NCBI RefSeq assembly: GCF_004341105.1
Contig: NZ_SLZK01000001.1
Span: 434,001 to 498,000 of the forward strand
Direction of reading: 5' to 3'
From: Rhizobium sp. BK418
GTDB taxonomy: Bacteria > Pseudomonadota > Alphaproteobacteria > Rhizobiales > Rhizobiaceae
DNA: 64,000 nucleotides
Positions within the stretch are counted from its first letter, which is position 1. Every line of letters starts with the position of its first letter. The translations under genes were made by a program, and so were the position numbers. A model generated the notes under the pieces. It saw only the letters and a list, made by a program, of their open reading frames with translations, was not told the DNA's origin and ran no database searches. Positions 36,921 through 46,965 of this stretch are shown one piece after another.

Positions 36921-38411
36921 ATGCAGGTTATCGAAACGCTCGCTGAAGGGCTGAAGCGCGAAATCAAGGTCGTTATCCCGGCCAAGGACATGGAAAGCAA
37001 GCTGAACGAGCGCCTCGCCGACGTAAAGGACAAGGTTCGCATCAACGGCTTCCGTCCGGGCAAGGTTCCGGCCGCTCACCTCAAGAAGGTCTACGGCAAG
37101 TCCCTCATGGCCGATCTCGTCAACGAGATCGTTCGCGACCAACCGACCCAGATCCTGTCCAGCCGTGGCGAAAAGTCGGCTACTCAGCCGGAAATCAACA
37201 TGACGGAAGACAAGGACGAGGCGGAAAAGATCCTCGCTGCCCAGCAGGATTTCGAATTCACCCTGTCCTATGAAGTTCTCCCGCCGATCGAACTGAAGTC
37301 CAACAAGGGCATCAAGGTCACGCGTGAAGTCGTCGATATCTCCGACGACGAAGTTAACGAGCAGGTTCTGAAGGTCGCTGAAAGCGCCCGCGACTACGCC
37401 GAAAAAAAGGGCAAGGCTGCCAACGGCGACCGCGTTAAGATGGATTATGTCGGCAAGGTCGATGGCGTTGCCTTCGACGGCGGCACCGATCAGGACGCCG
37501 AACTGGTTCTAGGCTCCGGCCGCTTCATCCCGGGCTTCGAAGACCAGCTCGTCGGCGTCAAGGCGGGCGACGAGAAAACCATCACCGTAACTTTCCCGGC
37601 CGACTACCCGGCCAAAAACCTCGCCGGCAAGGAAGCCACCTTCGATGTCACCGTCAAGGAAGTTGCTGCTCCGGCTGACGTCGAGATCAACGACGAACTC
37701 GCCAAGAAGCTCGGCCTCGAATCTGCCGACCGTTTGAAGGAAATCGTCCGCGGCCAGATCGAATCCCAGTACGGTTCGCTGACGCGCCAGAAGCTGAAGC
37801 GCCAGATCCTCGACCAGCTCGACGAGATGTACAAGTTCGAAACCCCGTCCAAGCTCGTCGAAGCCGAATATAACGGCATCTGGAGCCAGGTCAGCAACGA
37901 CCTCGCCCAGTCCGGCAAGACCTTCGAAGATGAGGACACGACCGAAGAGCAGGCTCGCGAAGAGTACCAGAAGCTCGCCGAGCGCCGCGTGCGTCTCGGC
38001 CTCGTTCTCTCCGAAATCGGCGAAAAGGCTGGCGTCGAAGTTTCCGAAGACGAAATGCAGCGCGCGATTTATGAGCAGCTGCGCCAGTACCCGGGCCAGG
38101 AAAAGCAGATCCTCGAGTTCTTCCGCAGCCAGCCGGGTGCCGCCGCTTCGATCCGCGCTCCGATCTTCGAAGAAAAGGTCATCGACCACCTGCTGACCGA
38201 AATCGACGTCACCGACAAGAAGGTGACGAAGGAAGAACTGCTCGCCGATGAAGAAGGCGAAGCTTCTGAAAAGGCTGCCACCAAGAAGGCCGCTCCGAAG
38301 AAGAAGGCTGCCAAGGCTGAATCTTCTGCAGACGCTGCTGAAGGCGAAGAAGCTGCACCGAAGAAGAAGGCCGCTCCGAAGAAGAAGGCTTCCGAAGACA
38401 GCGCCGAATAA
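36921..38411 (+). CDS. tig: Trigger factor
   Basis: Ribosome-bound chaperone and peptidyl-prolyl isomerase (496 aa). The N-terminal ribosome-binding signature is [19 protein letters not shown] near residue 44. The FKBP-type domain ([20 protein letters not shown]) is near residues 165-185. The helical C-terminal cradle is followed by an unusual tail from about residue 440, where [15 protein letters not shown] repeats alternate with acidic patches. ATG at 36921 has GTAGGAAG upstream. A strong terminator follows. Confidence 0.96.
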   Translation: MQVIETLAEGLKREIKVVIPAKDMESKLNERLADVKDKVRINGFRPGKVPAAHLKKVYGKSLMADLVNEIVRDQPTQILSSRGEKSATQPEINMTEDKDEAEKILAAQQDFEFTLSYEVLPPIELKSNKGIKVTREVVDISDDEVNEQVLKVAESARDYAEKKGKAANGDRVKMDYVGKVDGVAFDGGTDQDAELVLGSGRFIPGFEDQLVGVKAGDEKTITVTFPADYPAKNLAGKEATFDVTVKEVAAPADVEINDELAKKLGLESADRLKEIVRGQIESQYGSLTRQKLKRQILDQLDEMYKFETPSKLVEAEYNGIWSQVSNDLAQSGKTFEDEDTTEEQAREEYQKLAERRVRLGLVLSEIGEKAGVEVSEDEMQRAIYEQLRQYPGQEKQILEFFRSQPGAAASIRAPIFEEKVIDHLLTEIDVTDKKVTKEELLADEEGEASEKAATKKAAPKKKAAKAESSADAAEGEEAAPKKKAAPKKKASEDSAE

Positions 38412-38437
38412 TCGGCTCTTCCGGATTGAGATCAAAA

Positions 38438-38467
38438 AGCCCTGCCGCTTGCGGCAGGGCTTTTTTG
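38438..38467 (+). terminator. Rho-independent terminator after tig
   Basis: An 11-bp stem, AGCCCTGCCGC / GCGGCAGGGCT, with a TT loop runs into TTTTTTG. The A-run on the other side could also stop minus-strand transcription from the radical SAM gene. Confidence 0.92.
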
Positions 38468-38501
38468 TTGACCCTTTGAAACCAGGCAGGCGATCTACCG
38501 G

Positions 38502-40367
38502 TCAGATGGCTTTGTGAGCGTGAGTCAGTTCGGCAACTTTCTTGATGTGGCTGACGGCAGCAGTGCCGCCGGCGGTCTTGGTGAAGAGGTCGAGAACGTC
38601 CTCATCATCGTCACCAACCGGCGTCAGGGCCTTGTCTGCGTAGGTCTTGGCATCGGTTTTGCGCGCAATCAGGAAGGCCGAAACGCTGAGATTGATAATC
38701 GTGCCGGCGAGCGAGACGTGCTTGCGGATCGTGTCGAAGGTAAATCGCGGCCAGAACAGCAGCGGGTGCTCGCGCTTCAGGCCCGGGCGCCGCTCCGAAG
38801 GATGCTTCAGGCGCAGAAGGCCGCTCTGTAGCGGATGAACGTTTTCAAGCGGCACAGTGGTCGCAAACGAGACCAGGACTTTGACGAGGCTGCTCAGCCT
38901 GATGCCGGTTGCCGCGCCGCGGCGCAGCAGTGTCTTCATATGGTCAGGCGAGTAATAGAGCGACCAGGCCTCCTGATAGATGTCTTCCCACTCCTGCTTG
39001 CTCATCTTCGGATGGGCAGTGCAGACATGCTCGACATCGTAGATATTGAGATCGGGGTCCATCTCGACACCCTTTTTCCAGAGAACCTGATGGTCTTCCG
39101 AGCCGGGAAGGGGTGTCAGAACGAAGAATTCGATGACATCGAGCGGTAGTTCTTCCTGAATGATCCTGATGTCGCGGCGGATCGATTGCGGGGTGTCGGC
39201 CGGGAAGCCAAGAATGTAGCCGGCGAGCGTCATGATACCCTGCGCCTTCCAGGCCAGTAGCATCTTGCGGTATTCGGTGATCTTGTTCTGATTTTTCTTG
39301 GCAGCGGTCAGATTGTCCGGATTGACGTTTTCGAGGCCAATGAAAACACGAGTGACGCCGGCACGCTTCGATTTTTCGATGAAGTTCGGGATCTTGTGGC
39401 AAAGCGTATCCACCTGGATCATCAGACCGAGCGGAATGCCGTCCCTTTCCCGAAGCTCGATCAACCGATCGAAGATCGCTTCCCAATCCTTGTTGCGGGC
39501 GAAATTATCGTCGGTGATGAAGAACTTATGGATGCCCTGCGCCCAGTTCATGCGCACCAGCTTCTCGACGTCGTCGGCCGAGCGGAAACGGGATTTGCGG
39601 CCCTGTACGTTGATGATCGTGCAGAAGGAGCATTGATAAGGACAGCCACGGCCCGCGTCGAAACTGGTGCTGAGGCCGAGCGTGCGCTGGATATTGTCCT
39701 TCGGCAGGAAAGGCACCGGCGTGCCGCCGATCCCCGGAAGATCGTTCATGAAATTATAAAGCGGTTTCAATTCACCGGCGGCCGCATCGCGCAGCACGAG
39801 CTCCAGCCGTCCTTCGGCCTCGCCGGCAAACATCGAAACCCCCATCTTGCGGCATTCCTCGAGGCCGATCGCATCGCCGTCGAGCATCGACAGGCATCCC
39901 GAGATATGAAAGCCACCCATCGAGACAGGCAGTCCGGCATCGCGGAACGGCCGGGCGATATCGAGCGCGCGGGGATACTGGTTGGATTGAACGCCGACGA
40001 GCGCAACCATCCCGAAGTCGCCATGGCGCTTGAACCGGGAGAGCAGCGCCTCAAAATCGATGCGTGTATTGGTCTCGTCGATGACTGTGATGTCGATCGC
40101 GGTATCGGCGCCAAGAATTTGCCGTTCGGCACAGTCGGCGGCAATCCCATAAATGGCTGCCAGCGAATTGGAGGGAATCATCGCCCGCCACCAGCGGATC
40201 ACATAGCCGTCGTCGTCATAGTGCGACGGCTTTATCAGGATGAGCTGGAACCGCCTGCGAGCAGCCGCTGAAATATCGGGCAAAATATCTATCTTTCGTT
40301 GTGGGCTGTGTACCCGCGGTACCGCAGACCGGTCAAAGACATCGACTGTCGAAAGGCGTGCACCCAT
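38502..40367 (-). CDS. Cobalamin-binding-type radical SAM protein of unknown substrate
   Basis: Large radical SAM enzyme (621 aa). The N-terminal ~200 residues read as a B12-binding Rossmann-like domain (LILIKPSHYDDDGYVIRWWR, later LVGVQSNQYPRALDIA and PVSMGGFHISGC). The radical SAM cluster motif CxxxCxxC is at Cys242, Cys246 and Cys249 (GRGCPYQCSFC). An (alpha/beta) core follows with FIGLENVNPDNLTAAKKNQN. The last ~170 residues are a family-specific helical region ending in a hydrophobic helix and a His-containing tail. No substrate can be named. It is convergent with tig and downstream of sthA on the same strand, with 206 bases between. Confidence 0.82.
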   Translation of the reverse strand: MGARLSTVDVFDRSAVPRVHSPQRKIDILPDISAAARRRFQLILIKPSHYDDDGYVIRWWRAMIPSNSLAAIYGIAADCAERQILGADTAIDITVIDETNTRIDFEALLSRFKRHGDFGMVALVGVQSNQYPRALDIARPFRDAGLPVSMGGFHISGCLSMLDGDAIGLEECRKMGVSMFAGEAEGRLELVLRDAAAGELKPLYNFMNDLPGIGGTPVPFLPKDNIQRTLGLSTSFDAGRGCPYQCSFCTIINVQGRKSRFRSADDVEKLVRMNWAQGIHKFFITDDNFARNKDWEAIFDRLIELRERDGIPLGLMIQVDTLCHKIPNFIEKSKRAGVTRVFIGLENVNPDNLTAAKKNQNKITEYRKMLLAWKAQGIMTLAGYILGFPADTPQSIRRDIRIIQEELPLDVIEFFVLTPLPGSEDHQVLWKKGVEMDPDLNIYDVEHVCTAHPKMSKQEWEDIYQEAWSLYYSPDHMKTLLRRGAATGIRLSSLVKVLVSFATTVPLENVHPLQSGLLRLKHPSERRPGLKREHPLLFWPRFTFDTIRKHVSLAGTIINLSVSAFLIARKTDAKTYADKALTPVGDDDEDVLDLFTKTAGGTAAVSHIKKVAELTHAHKAI

Positions 40368-40573
40368 ACTTGGGAAGGCAATAACGAAAACGCAATAGAA
40401 CGAAGCCGGGGTGCGGGTAGCCGGAGCTTACCAATATCTTTTGGCATAGGATATAGGTAGTTGGCACAGGCACACACAACAGTTGGCCAAAAGATCCACT
40501 GTTTTCTAATAAATATTATATATCAGGAATTTAATGTGTGTAAGCCGAGGGGCGAGGGTAAGCTCTTGCTCTC

Positions 40574-41980
40574 TCAGAGTTCAGATTTTATGTCGCCCAT
40601 GCGGTTCCACGCGTCGAGGCCGGCAATCTTGTAGGCTTCGGCGAGCGTCGGGTAGTTGAAGGTATTCTCGACGAAATATTCGACGGTGCCCTTCAGGTTC
40701 AGCACGGCCTGGCCGATATGTACGAGCTCGGTGGCGCCTTCGCCGACGATGTGCACGCCGAGAAGGCGGCGCGTCTTCAGGGAGAAGATCAGCTTCAGCA
40801 GACCCGTGTCGAGGCCCATGATGTGGCCGCGCGATGTCTCCCGGAAACGGGCAATGCCGCATTCATAGGGGATGCCGCGCTCTTTCATTTCCTCTTCCGT
40901 CAGACCGCAGGTGGAAATTTCCGGCACGGCGTAGATACCGTAAGGGAAATATTTCTGGGGCTCCTTCGCAACCGCGCCGATGGCGACGCGGGCGGCAATC
41001 CGGCCCTGCTCCATCGAGGTCGAGGCAAGGCTCGGGAAGCCGACAACATCGCCGGCGGCATAGATGTTCGGAACCGAGGTCTGGAAAGTCTCAGGATTGA
41101 CCTTCAGGCGTCCACGGCTGTCGGCTTCGATGCCGACCGCCTGGAGGTTCAGCGTATCGGTAGCGCCCATACGGCCGGCGGCAAAAAGCACCATGTCGGT
41201 CACGAGATGACGGCCATTATCGAGCGTCAGCTGGACCTTGCCGTTCTCGAGCCGCTCCACCTTTTCGGCTTTCGTACCGAGGAGCAGCTTCATGTTGCGG
41301 TCGCGCAGCTGATAGGTGAAATCCTCGACGATTTCCTTGTCGATGAAGTCGAGCATGGTCGACTTGGGATCGATCACAGTCACGGCCGTATCCAGAGCCG
41401 AAAAGATCGTTGCATATTCGATCCCGATGACGCCGGCGCCGATGACGACCATCGTGCGCGGCAGGTCCTCGATATCGAGCAATTCGTCGCTGTCGAGCAC
41501 GGTCCTGTTGTCGAAAGGTATGTAATCCGGCCGGAAGGGCTTCGTGCCGACGGCAAGCAGAATGCTGGCGCCGCTCACCGTCATCGTTTCACCGTCGTCC
41601 TTGATCACTTGCAGCGTATTGGCGTCGATGAAACTTGCCTTGCCGCGGACGTGCTGGACGCGGTTGCGGGCGAACTGATGTTCAAGCACTTCGACTTCAT
41701 GATCAAGCGTGATCAGCAGACGGCGGCGCAGGTCTTCGGCGCTGATTTCCTGCTTCACCCGGTAGCTGCGGCCGTAGAAGCCGCGCTCGCGCCAACCGGA
41801 AAGATTGAGCGCAGTCTCTCGTAGCGTTTTCGAAGGGATCGTGCCGGTGTGGACGGACACGCCGCCGACGCGTTTTCCCGCCTCGATGACCAGCACTTTC
41901 TTGCCGAGTTTTGCAGCCTGGATTGCGCCACGGCGCCCTGCCGGGCCGCTGCCCACTACCACGAGATCGTACTGGAACAT
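40574..41980 (-). CDS. sthA: Soluble pyridine nucleotide transhydrogenase (Si-specific)
   Basis: Flavoprotein (468 aa) that exchanges reducing equivalents between NADPH and NAD. The FAD motif VVVGSGPAGRRGAIQAAKLG is N-terminal. The segment that in lipoamide dehydrogenases holds the redox disulfide reads GGVSVHTGTIPSKTLRE, without either cysteine, which separates SthA from Lpd. The NAD(P) motif VIGAGVIGIEYATIF is near residue 180, and the dimerisation domain is C-terminal (YFVENTFNYPTLAEAYK). The upstream gap to the phosphatase gene is about 97 bases. Confidence 0.94.
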   Translation of the reverse strand: MFQYDLVVVGSGPAGRRGAIQAAKLGKKVLVIEAGKRVGGVSVHTGTIPSKTLRETALNLSGWRERGFYGRSYRVKQEISAEDLRRRLLITLDHEVEVLEHQFARNRVQHVRGKASFIDANTLQVIKDDGETMTVSGASILLAVGTKPFRPDYIPFDNRTVLDSDELLDIEDLPRTMVVIGAGVIGIEYATIFSALDTAVTVIDPKSTMLDFIDKEIVEDFTYQLRDRNMKLLLGTKAEKVERLENGKVQLTLDNGRHLVTDMVLFAAGRMGATDTLNLQAVGIEADSRGRLKVNPETFQTSVPNIYAAGDVVGFPSLASTSMEQGRIAARVAIGAVAKEPQKYFPYGIYAVPEISTCGLTEEEMKERGIPYECGIARFRETSRGHIMGLDTGLLKLIFSLKTRRLLGVHIVGEGATELVHIGQAVLNLKGTVEYFVENTFNYPTLAEAYKIAGLDAWNRMGDIKSEL

Positions 41981-42077
41981 CCTTTAGCCCCGAGTTGGAA
42001 TTGGAATCATTTGCGACGCGAAATGTCGCGCGTTCATCGGTAGCCGGTCAATGTTACAGTTTGTACTCCGATGACGT

Positions 42078-42665
42078 TTACGAGTTCGAAAAGCCGAATA
42101 GTGGCTCAAGTCTTTCGAAGGTCTCGTCCATTGCATAGGCGCCGATAAAGAAGAGCGACAGATGACCGTAGGTCAGCGAAATCTGCGATTCCGCTGCCAT
42201 CTCGCCACCCTTGGCAACGCCGGCAACATAAATGGCTGAAGCGAGGCCCGTCCGGTCCGCGCCAGCCTTGCAATGAATGAGCAGCGGCTTCGGCGCAGCC
42301 GCCATGATCGCCATGAGCTGGCGACCTTCCTCGACGCTGAGCTCTTTCGTGGCCGACATGCGGAAATCGATATGCTGGACATTGAGCCCCTTGGCTGCCG
42401 CAACTTCATCGTCGTACCAGGCCTTGCCGCTGCTGTCACCGCGCAGGTTCAATACGGACTTGATGCCATATTCCTTGACCAATTCGCCAAGCTTGGCAGG
42501 AGAGGGCTGGGCCGAGCGATAAACCTGGCCTTCGACGACTGCATGCACATTGGTGGAAAGCTGCAGATAGGCGAGATAGACACCGGTCACAGCCAGCAGC
42601 AGAAGCGTCAGCCGCATCAGCCCTCGCAGAGTTGGCCTGTATAAACGACCCGGAGAAAAGCCCAT
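42078..42665 (-). CDS. Membrane-anchored dual-specificity/tyrosine phosphatase-like protein
   Basis: Protein of 195 aa with one N-terminal membrane segment (LMRLTLLLLAVTGVYLAYLQ) and a periplasmic-side or cytoplasmic phosphatase domain. The phosphate-binding P-loop HCKAGADRTG (Cys and Arg of HCX5R) is intact. Upstream of it, SVLNLRGDSSGKAWYDDE resembles the general-acid region of the atypical DSP family. ATG at 42665 (MGFSPGRLYRP) is preferred over the longer frame from 42725. The substrate is unknown. sthA lies downstream on the same strand. Confidence 0.8.
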   Translation of the reverse strand: MGFSPGRLYRPTLRGLMRLTLLLLAVTGVYLAYLQLSTNVHAVVEGQVYRSAQPSPAKLGELVKEYGIKSVLNLRGDSSGKAWYDDEVAAAKGLNVQHIDFRMSATKELSVEEGRQLMAIMAAAPKPLLIHCKAGADRTGLASAIYVAGVAKGGEMAAESQISLTYGHLSLFFIGAYAMDETFERLEPLFGFSNS

Positions 42666-42962
42666 AATTGCCCCACGAGGTTGACTGTGATCCAGTTTGG
42701 AGAACGCCAAAAATGGCTTTTTCAAGCCTTAGCCGGATTCTTATATCAGATGCAGCCTTCTGAGGCTCGCCTGTCCGTTTTTGCCGATGATAATATGAGC
42801 ATGGATCGGTGGATACGCCACTGCGGCAGCGTCTTGCTTACTTTAGAGACGCAAAGACCGTGCTGTCTTGCTGTTGCGGAAACCGATGACCTGAAATAGC
42901 GGCCGGGCAGCTTCCCACGGGAAGCGGCCAGATCCGCACCTGCCGAGAGCGGCGGTCGAGGC

Positions 42963-43922
42963 TTAGACTTGCATCTCTTGCTCCCATAAGCCGCGCGTAT
43001 TCACGTTTGCGGCATCAGCAAGAGCTTCCAGTTCCGCGATGTCGTCGCTGGTGAGCGTAATGCTGATGGCTCGGACCATACCATCGACATGATGGGGCTT
43101 AGTGACGCCGATGATCGGCGTCGTGCCCTTGGCGATGGCCCATGCAGTCGCGACATCGGGTGCTGCTGCACCCTGGCTCTCGCCGATCGAAGTGAGTTTA
43201 TCCGTCAGGGCCTTCAACTGAGCCAGCATTCCATTGTAAATCTTCCCTCGGCTGCTGCCTTCCGGCAGCGGGTTCTCGGTGCTATACTTGCCGGTCAGCG
43301 CGCCTTGTTCCAGCACCATATAGGCGAAGAACGGAATGCCGCGGTTGCGGCAGTAATCCAGGATTCCGGCCTGCTCAGAGCTGCGGTAGAGAAGGCTATA
43401 GTGGTTCTGGATGGCTTCGACCCGGAATCCGGCTTCGCCCAGGATCCGGTCGGCGAGCTTGATTTCGCTCAGATTGTGATTCGAGACGCCGACATGTTTG
43501 ACCTTCCCGCTCTTCAGCAACGGAATCAGGTGCGGCGTCCACCGCGGCACATCCGCTGGATTGTGAATCCAGTAAAGGTCGATGTAATCGGTGCCGAGGT
43601 TGGCCAGACTCTGTTCCAGCATGTCCGCCACCGGATCGTCGCCGGTTCCCGCGATCCGCGGGTTGAACTTCGTGGAGAGCTGGTAGTCCCTGCGGGCATA
43701 GCGCTTCAGTAGGTCTCCGAGTACGGTTTCTGAACGGCCCATGCCGTACACGAGGGCGGTATCCCACAAGGTAAACCCGGCCGCATGTGCCTTGTCCGCG
43801 AGCTCCTGCAGGCCAGCCTGCGTGAGGTTGCTGCCAAAGTAGCCGTCGCCAGTCTCGCCGCTGTCGCCCCAGGCCCAGGTGCCTAGCGCAACCGTGGGGG
43901 TCTTCAGACTATCCGATGTCAT
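42963..43922 (-). CDS. Aldo/keto reductase
   Basis: NADP-dependent oxidoreductase of the AKR superfamily (319 aa). The catalytic tetrad can be followed: Asp in WDTALVYGMG, Tyr in the same loop, Lys in LSTKFNP and His in YWIHNP. The C-terminal KGTTPIIGVTKPHHVDG segment fits cofactor binding. It is divergent from an AraC regulator 171 bases away, a classic regulator-target pair. The substrate is unknown. The pair interrupts a stretch of housekeeping genes, so it may be an accessory insertion. Confidence 0.92.
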   Translation of the reverse strand: MTSDSLKTPTVALGTWAWGDSGETGDGYFGSNLTQAGLQELADKAHAAGFTLWDTALVYGMGRSETVLGDLLKRYARRDYQLSTKFNPRIAGTGDDPVADMLEQSLANLGTDYIDLYWIHNPADVPRWTPHLIPLLKSGKVKHVGVSNHNLSEIKLADRILGEAGFRVEAIQNHYSLLYRSSEQAGILDYCRNRGIPFFAYMVLEQGALTGKYSTENPLPEGSSRGKIYNGMLAQLKALTDKLTSIGESQGAAAPDVATAWAIAKGTTPIIGVTKPHHVDGMVRAISITLTSDDIAELEALADAANVNTRGLWEQEMQV

Positions 43923-44093
43923 GTTCGCTCCATACTTGTTCTGCTACCCGGTTTGCTGTGACCCAGGCGCCGCTGACATTGTGGTGCGCGGCGACGCCGA
44001 GCCGTTAGCCTGATGCGCCAGAATTCCTGCCCAATCCTCCAGAAGCCGCGGTTTGCATTGCCGTCCTGCCACGCGCGTGCGATGGTCCTATTC

Positions 44094-44993
44094 ATGGAAA
44101 AGCTCACAGAAATCGCGGCCGCAATTGTCCGGCACGTCTCGAAGGATGGCTTCCACGCCACACCCATCGAACGCGTGACGCTTGTTCGATCCTCCACGGT
44201 TACGATGCCGATGCCGAATGTTTACAGGCCGCAACTGTGCCTCGTCGTGCAGGGGCACAAGCAGGTCACGCTAGGCGACCGCGTCTTCAGTTATTCACCG
44301 GGGCGCTATGGGATCGTGACCCACGACCTGCCGGCGATAGGCCATGTGATCGAGGCGACTCCAGACAAGCCATATCTGTGCCTGTATCTCGATTTCGATC
44401 CGGTCATGCTGGGGGAGTTGGCGTTGCGCGTGCCGCCGCCGCGGGGGGCGCCATCCCCGCCCATAGCCAAGACGGTGTCCGACGCCGGCACCGATCTGCT
44501 CGACGCGGTGCTACGCCTGCTGCGTCTGCTCGACAATCCAGCAGCGCTGCCTGTGCTCGGGCCGCTAGCCGAGCAAGAAATTCTCTATCATCTGCTCGCT
44601 GGCCCGGATGGCGCCAGAATGCGCCACATCACATCCGGCCAGGGCCGGGTGGCCCAAGTCGGCCGCGCCATCGCCTGGATCCAACAGAACTTCCGGAAAC
44701 GGTTCAGCATCGAGCGGCTTGCCGCCGAAACAGGCATGAGTCCGTCGAGCCTGCATGAACATTTTCGTGCCGTGACGGCGATGACGCCGCTGCAATTCCA
44801 AAAGCAACTCAGGCTGCAGGACGCGCGCAGCCTTATGCTGGTTCAGGACTTCGACGTCACGACTGCCGCCTTCCACGTGGGTTACGAAAGCCCGTCGCAG
44901 TTCAGTCGCGAATATCGCCGCCATTTTGGAGAACCACCGGCGCGCGACATAGCCCGCTTGCGCGCTGCGCCGGGTTTGGCAGTGGTAGCTTGA
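44094..44993 (+). CDS. AraC-family transcriptional regulator
   Basis: Activator-type regulator (299 aa) with an N-terminal AraC_N sensing domain (VYRPQLCLVVQGHKQVTLGD, residues about 40-60). Two C-terminal helix-turn-helix motifs follow: RFSIERLAAETGMSPSSLHE near 210 and VTTAAFHVGYESPSQFSREYR near 260. ATG at 44094 is chosen because it starts the conserved MEKLTEIAAAI block. It likely controls the divergent aldo/keto reductase gene, by analogy with many such pairs; the shared 171-base region would hold its binding site. Confidence 0.9.
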   Translation: MEKLTEIAAAIVRHVSKDGFHATPIERVTLVRSSTVTMPMPNVYRPQLCLVVQGHKQVTLGDRVFSYSPGRYGIVTHDLPAIGHVIEATPDKPYLCLYLDFDPVMLGELALRVPPPRGAPSPPIAKTVSDAGTDLLDAVLRLLRLLDNPAALPVLGPLAEQEILYHLLAGPDGARMRHITSGQGRVAQVGRAIAWIQQNFRKRFSIERLAAETGMSPSSLHEHFRAVTAMTPLQFQKQLRLQDARSLMLVQDFDVTTAAFHVGYESPSQFSREYRRHFGEPPARDIARLRAAPGLAVVA

Positions 44994-45059
44994 ATTCAGC
45001 CTCTCCGGATGAAGCTGGGGCAAACTCGGTGACAGTGCACGCGGTCCTCGCAACGTGTC

Positions 45060-45873
45060 TTACGAGAGCAGCCGCAGCGCCCTGAAGCTGACGTGGCCGT
45101 TCTTGCCGATGATAATGTGATCGTGAATGGCGATGCCCAGAGGCGCGGCCGTGTCGATGATCGTCTTCGTCATGTCGATATCGGCGCGCGACGGCGTCGG
45201 ATCACCCGACGGGTGATTGTGGACCAGAATCAGCGCCGTCGCCGAAAGCTCGAGTGCCCGCTTCACCACCTCGCGCGGATAGACAGGTGTGGTCTACCGT
45301 TCCGCGCCCCTGCACCTCATCTGCAATCAGTGCGTTGCGCTTGTCGAGGAAGAGAATACGGAACTGCTCGCGCGCTTCATGCGCCATGGCCGCATGACAA
45401 TATTGGATGACCGACGACCAGGAAGAAAGCACCTCCTTGCCCTTGAGCTCGCTCTTCAATGTACGGTGGGCGATTGTTGAGATCAGCTTCAGGTCGAGCG
45501 CCACGGTCTCTCCGACGCCCTTTACTTCCTGCAGCAGTGCTATCGGTGCGCCGAACACACCCGATAGCGAGCCGAAGCGCTCGATCAGTGCCTTGGCGAT
45601 CGGTTTCGTGTCCCGGCGCGGGATCAGTCGGAAAAGCAGGAGTTCGAGGATTTCGTAATCGGCAAGCGCCGCATCACCGTGTTCGCGAAAGCGGCTGCGC
45701 AGCCTCTCGCGGTGGCCGTGATAATGCTCTTCCTTCGCAGGCTGCGCGGGCAGGGCGCTCTTCTTGCCGATGGCGGGTTTTGCGAAAAATGCCCGTTCGT
45801 CGATGACGACATCCTCATCCACGTTCAAAGGCAATTCATCATCGCCGGTCTGCGGAACGGGGCCTTTCGCCAT
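45060..45873 (-). pseudogene. radC: radC, DNA repair protein RadC, interrupted by a frameshift
   Basis: RadC/JAB-domain protein split over two frames. The first part (from ATG at 45873, beginning [20 protein letters not shown]) covers the helix-hairpin-helix region and the first half of the JAB domain up to [12 protein letters not shown]. Frame is then lost around 45285-45292, where the minus strand reads CACACCTGTCTATCC. Restoring two bases in the short AC repeat gives [20 protein letters not shown] and rejoins the second frame, which holds the metal motif [13 protein letters not shown]. As written, the product lacks the JAMM motif. It is nine bases downstream of map, the usual neighbour. 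Confidence 0.85.
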
Positions 45874-45881
45874 TGATGATG

Positions 45882-46718
45882 TCACCTGTTGAGCGGCGGC
45901 AGGCCGGGCCGGTCGAGACCGGCAGGCGAAAGCGTAAAGATCTCGCAACCGTTCGCAGTGACGCCGACCGTGTGTTCGTACTGCGCCGAAAGCGAGCGGT
46001 CGCGCGTCACGGCGGTCCAGCCGTCTGCCAGCACCTTCACATGCGGCCGCCCGAGATTGATCATCGGCTCGATGGTAAAGATCATGCCTTCGCGCATTTC
46101 CGGCCCTTCATTGGCGCGGCCGTAATGCAGGATATTCGGCGAATCGTGGAAGAGGCGGCCGACACCATGGCCGCAGAAATCGCGCACGACCGAGCAACGC
46201 TCGGCTTCAGCATAGGTCTGGATCGCTTCGCCGATCGCACCGGTGCGTGCGCCAGGGTGGACTGCGGCGATCCCGCGCATCAGCGATTCATAGGTCACTT
46301 CCAGCAGACGTTCGGCAGCACGCTTGATCTGCCCGACCGGATACATCCGGCTCGAATCCCCATGCCAGCCATCGACGACGAAGGTCACATCGATGTTGAC
46401 GATATCACCTTCGCGCAGCGGCTTGTCATCGGGAATGCCGTGACAGGCGACGTGGTTGATCGAAGTACACGTGGACTTCGTGTAGCCGCGATAGTTCAGC
46501 GTTGCCGGATAGGCGCCATGATCCATGCCGAATTCGAAAACGAAGCGGTCGATTTCATTGGTTGCGAGGCCGGGCTTGACGACATCGGCGAGCGCATCGA
46601 GGCAACGTGCGGTCAATTGGCACGCGTTGCGCATCCCCTCGAATGCTTCAGTTCCATAAAGCCTGATGGCGCCGGTATTTTTCGGTGGCGCGATTGCGGC
46701 TTCGATATAATTTACCAT
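45882..46718 (-). CDS. map: Methionine aminopeptidase, type I
   Basis: Removes the initiator methionine from new proteins (278 aa). The metal ligands are visible in order: [19 protein letters not shown] (two Asp), [15 protein letters not shown] (His), [12 protein letters not shown] (Glu) and the last Glu in QYEHTVGVT. The N-terminal [18 protein letters not shown] substrate-pocket motif is typical. ATG at 46718. radC follows on the same strand; the gene is divergent from a TetR regulator. Confidence 0.97.
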   Translation of the reverse strand: MVNYIEAAIAPPKNTGAIRLYGTEAFEGMRNACQLTARCLDALADVVKPGLATNEIDRFVFEFGMDHGAYPATLNYRGYTKSTCTSINHVACHGIPDDKPLREGDIVNIDVTFVVDGWHGDSSRMYPVGQIKRAAERLLEVTYESLMRGIAAVHPGARTGAIGEAIQTYAEAERCSVVRDFCGHGVGRLFHDSPNILHYGRANEGPEMREGMIFTIEPMINLGRPHVKVLADGWTAVTRDRSLSAQYEHTVGVTANGCEIFTLSPAGLDRPGLPPLNR

Positions 46719-46965
46719 AGCAAGGCCTTAGCAGAAATTGTCGTCTCTTTTCATAATGCAGCTACGCCGGGTTCGTCCATCGCGATCAACCGCATGGGTA
46801 AGATTTCTCGGGCGCACTATACCGGATGAATAATGCCGCCAGGCCCCCGGCCAGCGTCAGCACAGTAGTGTACCATCAATATCCACAGTCTTCTCAATTA
46901 GATAGGATTGTAGGCGGAAAATTCCACTGGTACTCACCGATTGGTGACAGACCGGGGTTGACCGA

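Noticed and set aside
45060..45269. Separate 69-codon gene with a JAMM motif
   Set aside because: It is the out-of-frame 3' part of radC. Its apparent Met start is an internal codon in the sequence REVVKRAL.
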